From contig NZ_LR215979.1 of the NCBI RefSeq assembly GCF_900683735.1, positions 1,860,001-1,924,000 on the forward strand: DNA of 64,000 nt, read 5' to 3'. This DNA is from Fusobacterium ulcerans ATCC 49185. Its GTDB lineage: Bacteria > Fusobacteriota > Fusobacteriia > Fusobacteriales > Fusobacteriaceae. How positions within the stretch are numbered: position 1 is the first letter of the stretch; every line of letters begins with the position of its first letter. Shown in pieces: positions 1 to 6,978 of the stretch. A model generated the notes under the pieces. It was given only the letters and a program-made list of their open reading frames with translations, did not search any database and was not told the origin of the DNA. Made by a program: the position numbers and the translations under genes.

Positions 1-853
1 CAAGTTTTGCAGTTCTACTATCTATATCATATTCTGGATTTACTTCTGCAAAATCTACACATACAACTTTTTTACTCTTCATAATTTCCCTTAAAATTCT
101 TTTTCCTTTTTTAGGGTCAAGACCCATTATTGTTGGAGCTGAAACTCCTGGAGCATCAGAAGCATTAAACACATCCATACAGAAAGTTACATATAGAATA
201 TCTGTATCTGCAAGATATTTTTTTAATTCATCATTTATAAATTTTTCATCATTTTCTTCATCCAAAATTAATACATTATAACTTTTAGCTGTATCTATTA
301 ATCTTTTAGTATTTCCCTGTTTTTTAAAACCAACTATTGAATACTTTACATTCTTATCACTATCTAATATCTGCTTAAATGAAGTCCCAGAAGTAGCTCC
401 ATTATCATAAGATCTCATATCTAAATGTGTATCAAAATTTATAATTCCTATTTTTTTGTCAGGATAAGCTTTTCTAATTCCACTATAAGAAGCAAAAGCT
501 ATATCATGTCCTCCACCCAGTCCTATTGGAAAAAGTTCTTTCTTTATAACATTATAAATTTTTAATGAATACTCTTTTTGTGCTTCCTCTAGAACTTTAT
601 TTTTTAAGTTTTGGTAATCATAAATCCTTAAATTCTCCACTATTGGGAAAGATTGCATAGCTTTTCTTATTGCATTAGATCCTTTTTCAGCGCCTATTCT
701 TCCTTGATTTCTTTTTATTCCATCATCTGTATCATATCCTACAAGGCAGATTCCATATTCTTTGCTAACATTATCAAAAGGTTTAACAATTTGCCAAATT
801 CTCAAGTCAATCTCTTCATTACTATCAAATCTTCCATGCCACAAATCTTTCAT
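1..853 (-). CDS. hutG: Formimidoylglutamase (ureohydrolase family), C-terminus cut by the window edge
   Basis: The protein reads from an ATG at 853 behind a GGAG ribosome site and stays open to base 1, so about 284 residues are visible. It is a Mn-dependent ureohydrolase: the motifs GGGHD, NFDTHLDMR and, later, CMDVFNASDAPG hold the expected His/Asp metal ligands. The N-terminus (LWHGRFDSNEE) resembles HutG more than agmatinase or arginase, which suggests hydrolysis of N-formimino-L-glutamate to glutamate and formamide in histidine breakdown. Family assignment is firm. The substrate is inferred, because no other hut gene is in the window. A promoter and a 19-bp palindrome lie directly upstream, facing a TetR gene. 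Confidence 0.85.
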   Translation of the reverse strand, partial: MKDLWHGRFDSNEEIDLRIWQIVKPFDNVSKEYGICLVGYDTDDGIKRNQGRIGAEKGSNAIRKAMQSFPIVENLRIYDYQNLKNKVLEEAQKEYSLKIYNVIKKELFPIGLGGGHDIAFASYSGIRKAYPDKKIGIINFDTHLDMRSYDNGATSGTSFKQILDSDKNVKYSIVGFKKQGNTKRLIDTAKSYNVLILDEENDEKFINDELKKYLADTDILYVTFCMDVFNASDAPGVSAPTIMGLDPKKGKRILREIMKSKKVVCVDFAEVNPEYDIDSRTAKL

Positions 854-881
854 AATTAAAAATCTCCTTTTTTCATTTTAT

Positions 882-900
882 AAGTAACACCGTGTTACTT
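882..900. promoter_or_regulatory. Candidate TetR operator, 19-bp palindrome
   Basis: AAGTAACAC-C-GTGTTACTT is a perfect 9+1+9 dyad just downstream of the hutG -10 box, close to the expected transcription start. This is a classic repressor position. The divergent TetR-family gene at 1073 is the obvious candidate to bind it. The dyad is seen; the partner is inferred. Confidence 0.6.
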
Positions 901-909
901 AGTTGTTTT

Positions 910-938
910 ATAATAACACATAATTTTTTTTATTTCAA
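910..938 (-). promoter_or_regulatory. Sigma-70-type promoter of hutG
   Basis: On the minus strand, TTGAAA and TATTAT are separated by exactly 17 bp. The start point would fall near 903, at the edge of the palindrome at 882-900. Confidence 0.6.
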
Positions 939-1072
939 GGATAATTATGATTTTTTAGCAATTATATCATATAAAATATATACCATTCGTATTAATAACA
1001 AACATATTTTTTTAAAATTTAAAATATATGTTATAATTATAATGAAATTTAAAATACTTTAAGGAGCGTAAA

Positions 1073-1756
1073 ATGGATTTTGAAAGAGTTAAAACTGAAG
1101 AACAGAGAAAAATTAGAATTCAGCAAATAAAAGATGCTGCTATTAAGTTATTTGATATTCATGATTTTCATGAAATTACTTTAGCTGACATTGCTAAGGG
1201 AACTAATTTTACAAGAGGAAATCTTTATAAATATATCTCTTCTAAAGAAGAAATATATTTATTAGTCACTATAGATGAATTCAATAAATTATTAGTTGAA
1301 TTAAAAATAAAAATAAATAGAGATTTTTCAAAAAAAACTGATGAATTTTCTGAAATATTAGCTAAAGAAATAGAAAAACAAAATAGATTTTTGAAACTAT
1401 TTTCAATCTTATATACTAATCTTGAAAAAAATGCTTCTGAAGAAAAACTTATACAATTCAAAGAAGAACTTAGTTACTGTCAAATTAAATTTATAAAAAT
1501 TATAAAAACTGCATTTCCAAGCTTAGAAGAAGTTCAAATCAGAAAATTTTTAGAAATACTAAGTTGTTTTGTAATTGGTTTTTATCCTCTTGTTTCCCCT
1601 AACGATATCCAAAAAGAAGCTCTAAAAAAAGCTAAAACTGGCTATTATCCTCCTAATTTTAAAAAAGTTCTAAAGGAGCAGATACTATCCATATTAAGAA
1701 GTGTTATTTATCATTCAGGAGAAAAAGTTTCATCTATTCCATACAGGTTAATATAA
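1073..1756 (+). CDS. TetR/AcrR-family transcriptional regulator
   Basis: A 227-residue protein starting at an ATG with an AAGGAGC ribosome site. Residues about 14-60 form a TetR helix-turn-helix (IKDAAIKLFD, then ITLADIAKGTNFTRGNLYKY followed by SSKEE). The remaining, mostly helical residues would form the ligand and dimer domain and are not specific enough to name an inducer. It is transcribed away from hutG, with the 19-bp palindrome at 882-900 between them, so it is probably a local repressor. Control of hutG is inference. Confidence 0.85.
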   Translation: MDFERVKTEEQRKIRIQQIKDAAIKLFDIHDFHEITLADIAKGTNFTRGNLYKYISSKEEIYLLVTIDEFNKLLVELKIKINRDFSKKTDEFSEILAKEIEKQNRFLKLFSILYTNLEKNASEEKLIQFKEELSYCQIKFIKIIKTAFPSLEEVQIRKFLEILSCFVIGFYPLVSPNDIQKEALKKAKTGYYPPNFKKVLKEQILSILRSVIYHSGEKVSSIPYRLI

Positions 1757-1821
1757 TTTTTACATTTTTTATATTTTCACTTTTAGCAATTTAAATTTAT
1801 TTTATGTAAAATAAATAAAAG

Positions 1822-1873
1822 AAAAAGGAAGATACAAAACAGGATTTCTTTCCTTCTTGTTTCTTCCTTTTTA
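1822..1873 (-). terminator. Terminator of the small membrane-protein gene, possibly bidirectional
   Basis: AAAAAGGAAGA near 1822 pairs with TCTTCCTTTTT ending at 1873, with a partly paired interior. On the minus strand the stem is followed by a T-rich run, just after the stop codon at 1879. It could also end the convergent TetR transcript. Confidence 0.55.
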
Positions 1874-1878
1874 CATTT

Positions 1879-1956
1879 TTAAATCATAAACGAAATCTTA
1901 TAGACCATCATTAATGTAATGACAATCATAAGCTGCAAAGAATAACTATTTTCCAT
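1879..1956 (-). CDS. 25-residue hydrophobic small membrane protein
   Basis: A short open frame starts at an ATG at 1956 behind a near-perfect GGAGGAAAGG ribosome site and ends at a TAA at 1879. The product begins MENSYSLQLMIVITLMMVYK and ends ISFMI: a polar N-terminus and one membrane-spanning stretch with five methionines. It has its own promoter (TTAACA - 17 bp - TATAAT at 2020-2048) and a terminator directly after it, so it looks like a complete monocistronic unit. I do not recognise a family. It could be a small membrane-complex subunit or a type I toxin. No antisense RNA promoter was established. Confidence 0.6.
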   Translation of the reverse strand: MENSYSLQLMIVITLMMVYKISFMI

Positions 1957-2019
1957 CCTTTCCTCCAAAGTTCCCACAATATATTGCATATTTTTATTTT
2001 ATATTTAGATATTTTTTTC

Positions 2020-2048
2020 ATTATATCATATTTATCTTTTGTTGTTAA
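2020..2048 (-). promoter_or_regulatory. Promoter of the 25-residue gene
   Basis: On the minus strand, TTAACA and TATAAT are spaced 17 bp, just downstream of the pepA stop. The predicted start near 2013 gives a leader of about 57 nt. Confidence 0.6.
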
Positions 2049-2056
2049 ATACTTTT

Positions 2057-3481
2057 TTATCCTTTTATATATGAATATAATGTTCTGACTACTTGACCAG
2101 TTGCTCCCTTTTTAAAATACTTTCCATTTTTTTCACTAAATGCTGTTCCTGCTATATCTAGATGCATCCAAGGTTTATCTTCTATAAACTCCTGTAAAAA
2201 TTTAGCTGCTGTAATTGACCCTGCTAATTTTCCTGCACTATTTTTTAAATCTGCTGCATCTGATTTTATTATTTCTTTATATTCTTCAAAAATAGGCATC
2301 TGCCAGTATTTTTCTCCCCAATATTTTCCAGCACTTTCCAACTTTTTATAGTTTTCATCTGAATTTGAAAATACTCCAGTTACATTATCTCCAAGAGCTA
2401 CCATTATTGCTCCTGTTAAAGTAGCTGCATCTATTACCTCATCTACATTTTCTTTTCTTATTATATAAGTTAAAGCGTCAGCCAAAGTTAGTCTTCCTTC
2501 TGCATCTGTATTAGTTATCTCTATTGTTTTTCCATTCATACTTCCAATAATATCTCCTGGTCTATAAGCATTAGAACCTATTGCATTTTCACAAGCTGCT
2601 ATTACTGCAGTAACATTTTTCTTTATTTTCATTTTACTAAGAGCACACATAGTTCCTATTACAGTAGCTGCTCCACCCATATCTGTTTTCATATCAAGCA
2701 TACTTGAAGTAGGTTTCAAAGAAAGTCCTCCAGTATCATAAGTAAGTCCTTTCCCTACCAATCCTATTCTCTTTTTGCTTTCTGCATCTCCTTTATATCT
2801 CATTATAATAACTTTTGGTCTATTGACAGATGCTCTTCCTACAGCTAAAAATGCTTTCATCCCTAATTTTTCAGCTTCTTTTTCATCAAGTATTTCTATT
2901 TCAAATCCAAATTCTTTACCTAATTTCTCTGCTTCTTCTGCTAATTTTTCTGGAGTTATTACACAGGCTGGTTCATTTATTAGATCTCTTACTATATTAA
3001 CTATTTTTCCTAATTCTTTTCCTTCAATAATATCAATGTTATTTTTTTCTATAAAATAATATAGATTTAATTTTTTATCTTTTTTCTCACTCATATACTT
3101 ATCAAACTTATAGTCTATATGTTCTGTCACTTCTCCAATTATTTCAAGATCTATTAAGTCACTGTCTTCACTGCCAATAAGAATATCTCCATTTATATTT
3201 TTTAATCCATTATATATTACATCTCTCATAACATCTCTATTTATATTTTCTTTTTTTCCTATTCCTAAAAATAATATTGTTATTAAAGAATCTCCTTCTA
3301 AAAATGAAACCTCTAATTTTTCTCCTTTCTTTCCTGTAAAAGAATTTTTTTCCATCATTTTTTCAATAAATACTTTATTTTTATCTGAAATATATTCACA
3401 AAGTCTTAAATCACCTTCACTAACAAGATTTACTGTCTTTGAATAAATTTTTTCTATCTTTTCTATTATCTCTAAACTCAT
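2057..3481 (-). CDS. pepA: Leucyl aminopeptidase, M17 family
   Basis: A 474-residue cytosolic metallo-aminopeptidase that removes N-terminal residues from peptides. The M17 signature NTDAEGRL is present, and KGLTYDTGGLSLKP plus TDMGGAA carry the metal-binding and catalytic Lys/Asp residues. The N-terminal part (to about residue 160) is the less conserved macro-like domain. Length is normal for the family. The start ATG at 3481 has a GGAGGT site, and a promoter is seen at 3522-3550. It is monocistronic, with the small membrane-protein promoter immediately after its stop. Confidence 0.93.
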   Translation of the reverse strand: MSLEIIEKIEKIYSKTVNLVSEGDLRLCEYISDKNKVFIEKMMEKNSFTGKKGEKLEVSFLEGDSLITILFLGIGKKENINRDVMRDVIYNGLKNINGDILIGSEDSDLIDLEIIGEVTEHIDYKFDKYMSEKKDKKLNLYYFIEKNNIDIIEGKELGKIVNIVRDLINEPACVITPEKLAEEAEKLGKEFGFEIEILDEKEAEKLGMKAFLAVGRASVNRPKVIIMRYKGDAESKKRIGLVGKGLTYDTGGLSLKPTSSMLDMKTDMGGAATVIGTMCALSKMKIKKNVTAVIAACENAIGSNAYRPGDIIGSMNGKTIEITNTDAEGRLTLADALTYIIRKENVDEVIDAATLTGAIMVALGDNVTGVFSNSDENYKKLESAGKYWGEKYWQMPIFEEYKEIIKSDAADLKNSAGKLAGSITAAKFLQEFIEDKPWMHLDIAGTAFSEKNGKYFKKGATGQVVRTLYSYIKG

Positions 3482-3521
3482 TTTTATACCTCCATTTCAA
3501 TAAATTGACTATCTTCCTTTT

Positions 3522-3550
3522 AGTCTACCACTTTATTTTTTTTATTTCAA
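3522..3550 (-). promoter_or_regulatory. Promoter of pepA
   Basis: On the minus strand, TTGAAA - 17 bp - TAGACT. It lies back to back with the promoter of the MORN gene. Confidence 0.45.
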
Positions 3551-3562
3551 TGCAAATATCTA

Positions 3563-3590
3563 TTGATTTTTTTTAAAAACACGGTAAAAT
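3563..3590 (+). promoter_or_regulatory. Promoter of the MORN-repeat gene
   Basis: TTGATT - 16 bp - TAAAAT, ending 20 bp before the start codon at 3611. Confidence 0.45.
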
Positions 3591-3610
3591 AGAAGAGTAG
3601 GTGATCGATA

Positions 3611-4081
3611 ATGAAAAAAACTTTAATTTTATCAATGCTTTTAGCAATATCTTTAGTTAGTTTTTCTGCTCCTAAAACAGCAGATACTTCAAGAATGAGA
3701 GAAGAAAATGGTATTACATATTATTTTAATGAAGATACCCCTTTTACAGGAAAGGTAATAGATAAAAAAGATAGAAACTATTACACTGATGGAAAGCCTG
3801 ATGGAAAGTGGGTAACTTTTTTTCCTAATGGAGCTTTAAAATCTATAGAGAACTGGAAAAATGGAAAATTAAACGGAAAATATGTTATTTATCAAGAAAA
3901 TGGTTTAAAGGTTATGCAAACTTCTTATATCAACGGAAATGACAATGGTGAATATTTTCTTTATCATGAAAATGGAAATCTTCAAGTACAAGGATATTTT
4001 AAAAATGGTGTTCCTTCTGGTACTTGGAAATATTATCATCCAGATGGTAAGTTAAAGGGAAAAGCTGTTTACCCAGATTAG
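3611..4081 (+). CDS. Exported MORN-repeat protein (YwqK-like)
   Basis: A 156-residue protein with a signal peptide (MKKTLILSMLLAISLVSFSA, cleavage near residue 20), followed by repeated MORN-type units of about 22 residues built on the pattern G.W..Y.P.G.L: DGKWVTFFPNGALKS, NGKYVIYQENGLKV, NGEYFLYHENGNLQ, SGTWKYYHPDGKLKG. Such proteins are often labelled YwqK-family antitoxins, but no toxin lies beside it and it is exported, so that label should not be read literally. MORN2-type proteins are known to be numerous in invasive fusobacteria. A periplasmic or surface role is inferred. Confidence 0.8.
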   Translation: MKKTLILSMLLAISLVSFSAPKTADTSRMREENGITYYFNEDTPFTGKVIDKKDRNYYTDGKPDGKWVTFFPNGALKSIENWKNGKLNGKYVIYQENGLKVMQTSYINGNDNGEYFLYHENGNLQVQGYFKNGVPSGTWKYYHPDGKLKGKAVYPD

Positions 4082-4123
4082 GACAAAGATATTATTTTAT
4101 AGTAAAGTATATATTTTTATAGT

Positions 4124-4152
4124 TTGACTTTTTTATAATTTCTATATATAAT
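4124..4152 (+). promoter_or_regulatory. Promoter of the DUF4325 gene
   Basis: TTGACT - 17 bp - TATAAT, a near-consensus promoter about 50 bp before the ATG at 4201. Confidence 0.65.
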
Positions 4153-4200
4153 ATAGGTGAGGGAAGATTTATTATAATAATAACAAAGGAGGGTTCTATC

Positions 4201-4521
4201 ATGAATCTTGTATTAAGCAAAATTTTTGAAACTTCTGTCCTTGTATCTCCTAAGAAAGCTCTACAATTGTGTTCTATGGTTGCTAGGAAAATCAAAAAAG
4301 GAGATAGTGTTGTTATAGACTTCAATGGTATAAAAGCTACCACATTAGCTTTCCTTTATGTTCTTTTCTCTAATATAGTAAAAGAATGTGGTAAAGATGT
4401 AAAAAGCCTTGTATCAGTTGAAAATGCTTCTAAGGAGCTAAAAGAAGAATTCAAATACTTAAAACAAAATTACAAAGAACTTTGTGAAAAATTCTCGCAC
4501 TTGGATGTTATAACAGCTTAA
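4201..4521 (+). CDS. STAS-like protein, DUF4325 family
   Basis: A 106-residue protein with a strong AAAGGAGGG ribosome site. The pattern of a short strand, then SPKKALQLCSMVARKIKKGD, then VVIDFNGIKATTLAFLYVLF matches the STAS-like DUF4325 family, whose members occur alone or next to ATPase/anti-sigma-like partners. No partner lies beside it here. The C-terminal 45 residues are charged and helical. It is monocistronic, with its own promoter and a strong terminator. The family is likely; the function is unknown. Confidence 0.65.
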   Translation: MNLVLSKIFETSVLVSPKKALQLCSMVARKIKKGDSVVIDFNGIKATTLAFLYVLFSNIVKECGKDVKSLVSVENASKELKEEFKYLKQNYKELCEKFSHLDVITA

Positions 4522-4542
4522 AAATAAATTTAAAGATATTAA

Positions 4543-4575
4543 AAAACAGAACTCTCCATTGAGTTCTGTTTTTAT
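4543..4575. terminator. Bidirectional terminator between DUF4325 and kdsC
   Basis: AAAACAGAACTC and GAGTTCTGTTTT form a 12-bp stem with a 6-nt loop and are flanked by A and T runs on both sides, serving the two convergent genes. Confidence 0.85.
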
Positions 4576-4589
4576 TTATACTCCATTTT

Positions 4590-5096
4590 TTATTTTCCTT
4601 CATTAAGATATTTTTCTACTACTTTTTCCCACATACCATTTTCTTTCATTATCTTTTCAAAAAATTCTCTTACTGCCCCATCTCCACCATTTTTTGAAGA
4701 GATAAAGTTTACTCTGTCCAAAACTTCTTTTACTGCATTTTTAGGAGCTGCTGACATTCCCACAACAGACATAACTCCTAAATCATTTATATCGTCACCC
4801 ATATAAGCAGTTTCCTCTAGTGTTATCTTGTATTTATCTAATATCTTTTTTAATTCAGCTACCTTATTTCCAGCTCCCTGTACTAATTCCTGTATTCCCA
4901 ATTCCTCTGCTCTTCTTTTTACTATTACAGAAGTCTTTCCAGTGATAATAGCAGTAATTCCTCCATACTTTATCCATTGAGCTATTGCAAATCCATCTTT
5001 TACATCAAACCCTTTCAAGCTATTATCTTTATCATCCATATAGAGCTTACCATTAGTTAAAGTTCCATCTACATCTAATACAATTAATTTTATCAT
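4590..5096 (-). CDS. kdsC: 3-deoxy-D-manno-octulosonate 8-phosphate phosphatase (KdsC-type HAD)
   Basis: A 168-residue HAD phosphatase of the small tetrameric KdsC group. Motif I is DVDGTLTNG near the N-terminus, motif II is TGK, and motif IV is MGDDINDLGVM. It removes phosphate from KDO-8-P in lipopolysaccharide core synthesis, which fits an outer-membrane bacterium. The start is set at the ATG at 5096 because AAGGAGCAGAGA precedes it. An in-frame extension upstream runs into the rpsT terminator and is unlikely to be translated. A related HAD activity such as sialic-acid phosphate phosphatase cannot be excluded. Confidence 0.85.
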   Translation of the reverse strand: MIKLIVLDVDGTLTNGKLYMDDKDNSLKGFDVKDGFAIAQWIKYGGITAIITGKTSVIVKRRAEELGIQELVQGAGNKVAELKKILDKYKITLEETAYMGDDINDLGVMSVVGMSAAPKNAVKEVLDRVNFISSKNGGDGAVREFFEKIMKENGMWEKVVEKYLNEGK

Positions 5097-5126
5097 TCTC
5101 TGCTCCTTCTGAATATTTTTTATAAA

Positions 5127-5156
5127 GAAAAAAGGATATCCACATCTGGATATCCT
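5127..5156 (-). terminator. Terminator of rpsT
   Basis: AGGATATCCA and TGGATATCCT form a 10-bp stem with a 4-nt loop. On the minus strand it is followed by six T residues, just after the rpsT stop. kdsC lies 30 bp further on, so read-through would feed it. Confidence 0.85.
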
Positions 5157-5171
5157 CAAACATACTAGTAA

Positions 5172-5432
5172 TTATAGTGCGTTTACTTTAGCAGCTAATC
5201 TTGCTTTCTTTCTAGATGCTGTGTTTTTCTTCATGATTCCTTTGCTTACTGCTTTATCTAACTCTTTATAAGCTACTGATAAAGCTGTTTTTGAAGCTTC
5301 TAAATCTTTAGTATCTACAGTTGTTAAAACTTTTTTAGTCATAGTTTTAACTCTAGATTTTACTGCTTGATTTCTTTCTCTGTTTCTCTCTGCTACTAAT
5401 ATTCTCTTTTTAGCTGATCTTGAATGTGCCAA
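5172..5432 (-). CDS. rpsT: 30S ribosomal protein S20
   Basis: An 86-residue, Lys/Arg-rich helical protein that binds 16S rRNA in the small subunit. The N-terminus MAHSRSAKKRILVAERNRER and the late KGIMKKNTASRKKARL are typical of bS20. The start codon is TTG (5430-5432), with a GGAGG site 8 nt upstream and no in-frame ATG nearby. E. coli rpsT also starts with UUG, where the weak start takes part in feedback control by S20. A consensus promoter and a strong terminator make it a single-gene unit. Confidence 0.95.
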   Translation of the reverse strand: MAHSRSAKKRILVAERNRERNQAVKSRVKTMTKKVLTTVDTKDLEASKTALSVAYKELDKAVSKGIMKKNTASRKKARLAAKVNAL

Positions 5433-5477
5433 ATTAAAAACCTCCTAGAAATTTTAAAAATTATATTTTTCCATAAG

Positions 5478-5506
5478 ATGATATCATAAATTAAACAAAA
5501 TGTCAA
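5478..5506 (-). promoter_or_regulatory. Promoter of rpsT
   Basis: On the minus strand, TTGACA - 17 bp - TATCAT, as expected for a strong ribosomal-protein promoter. Confidence 0.75.
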
Positions 5507-5805
5507 CCTAGTGATGACAAGAAGTAATTTTAATTTGTTTAAGTTAAGCTACAAAAGAGACACATCTTCTTGTACAATGGACCATAATTATTTTAACATA
5601 TTCTCCGAAAAAATAAAAGCAGATTTTTAATTTTTTTAATAATATTATCTTTTTTAGATAATTCAGAATAGACTTATTAATTTTTTACAACTTTTATTAG
5701 TATAAATTCTTAATTATCTTTTTTATATGTGAAATATTTTTTCATTAAATTAAAAATATTTCTCATAAAACTAACATATCTTGAGGTAAATTGCTAAGAT
5801 TCACT
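5507..5805. other. Intergenic, no gene seen
   Basis: Very A+T-rich sequence between the rpsT promoter and the end of the xylose operon. I found no open frame with a ribosome site and no clear terminator stem for the convergent end of the operon. Confidence 0.5.
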
Positions 5806-6969
5806 TTATTTTTCTTTTAAAGTTTCATTTATATTTATTAAAAATTTCTCTATATTAGATTTGGGAGTTGCCAGATTCACTCTTATAAATCCCTTACCTG
5901 AATCTCCAAAATGTTCTCCCATGTAAACATTTACTCCTGCCTTTTCAATAAATAATTTTTTTAATTCTTCACCACTTACTTTTAAATCTCTATAGTCTAT
6001 CCAAGAAAGATAGGTTCCTTCAGAGTCTATTAATTTCAATTTAGGAATATGTTTTTTTAAATATTCTTTTAAATAAATCTTATTTGAATGGACATACTCT
6101 AACACTTCATCCAGCCAATAATCACATTCATTATATGCTGCTTCTGTTATTGCTGCAGCAAAAATATTTGGATTATGGATCACTGCTACATCTAATATTT
6201 CTTTTACTTCATTTCTTATTTTTTCATTAGGAATTATCAGATTAGAAGTAATAACTCCTGGAACATTAAATGTTTTTGTAATAGAAGTGCATATTATACT
6301 TATTTCCTGTGCTTCTCTTATACTAGCTACAGGAATATGTTTATTAGGTTTAAATACTAAATCACTGTGAATTTCATCAGCAAGTATTATTAAATTATGT
6401 TTTTTACAAAAGTTTACAATTTCCTGTAATTCATCTAATGTAAATACTCTTCCTGTAGGGTTGTGAGGATTACATAAAATGAATATTTTAGTGTTTTTAT
6501 CAATCTGCTTTTCCAAATTACTTAAATCTAATTTATATTTTCCATTTTTTAAAATTAAAGGATTTTCAATTAAATTTCTTTTATTTTTTACAACTACATC
6601 CCTTAATGTTGGATAAGCAGGTGTTTGTAGTATAATTCCATCCCCTTTCTTTGTCATATTTTGAATTATAAGACTGGTACCTATTCCAACTCTTGGTGAG
6701 TACATAATCCATTCTTCAGAAATATTCCAATTATGCCTTTTTTTATACCAATTAATTACAGACTGATAATATTTTTTAGATAAAATTGTATATCCAAATA
6801 TTCCATGTTCTACAATTTTATGCATGACATTTAGTATTTCTTTTGGAGACCTAAAATCCATATCTGCTACTGCCAGCTGCATTACATCCTTTCCACATAT
6901 CTCTCTGCATCCATCCCATTTTGCACAATTAGTTTCATATCTATTTATTATCTCATCAAATTCTTTCAT
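5806..6969 (-). CDS. MalY/PatB-family PLP-dependent C-S lyase or aminotransferase
   Basis: A 387-residue fold-type I PLP enzyme. It has the MalY/PatB hallmarks: ADMDFRSP near the N-terminus, CNPHNPTGRVF, LADEIHSDLVF, and the Schiff-base lysine in SITKTFNVPG. Members cleave cystathionine or cysteine (beta-lyase) and some act as regulators (MalY of E. coli). It starts 9 bp after the nhaC stop and is the last gene of the xylA-xylB-nhaC unit. Why a C-S lyase would be read with xylose genes is not clear. The family is firm; substrate and role in this operon are open. Confidence 0.85.
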   Translation of the reverse strand: MKEFDEIINRYETNCAKWDGCREICGKDVMQLAVADMDFRSPKEILNVMHKIVEHGIFGYTILSKKYYQSVINWYKKRHNWNISEEWIMYSPRVGIGTSLIIQNMTKKGDGIILQTPAYPTLRDVVVKNKRNLIENPLILKNGKYKLDLSNLEKQIDKNTKIFILCNPHNPTGRVFTLDELQEIVNFCKKHNLIILADEIHSDLVFKPNKHIPVASIREAQEISIICTSITKTFNVPGVITSNLIIPNEKIRNEVKEILDVAVIHNPNIFAAAITEAAYNECDYWLDEVLEYVHSNKIYLKEYLKKHIPKLKLIDSEGTYLSWIDYRDLKVSGEELKKLFIEKAGVNVYMGEHFGDSGKGFIRVNLATPKSNIEKFLININETLKEK

Positions 6970-6978
6970 ATTTTACTC

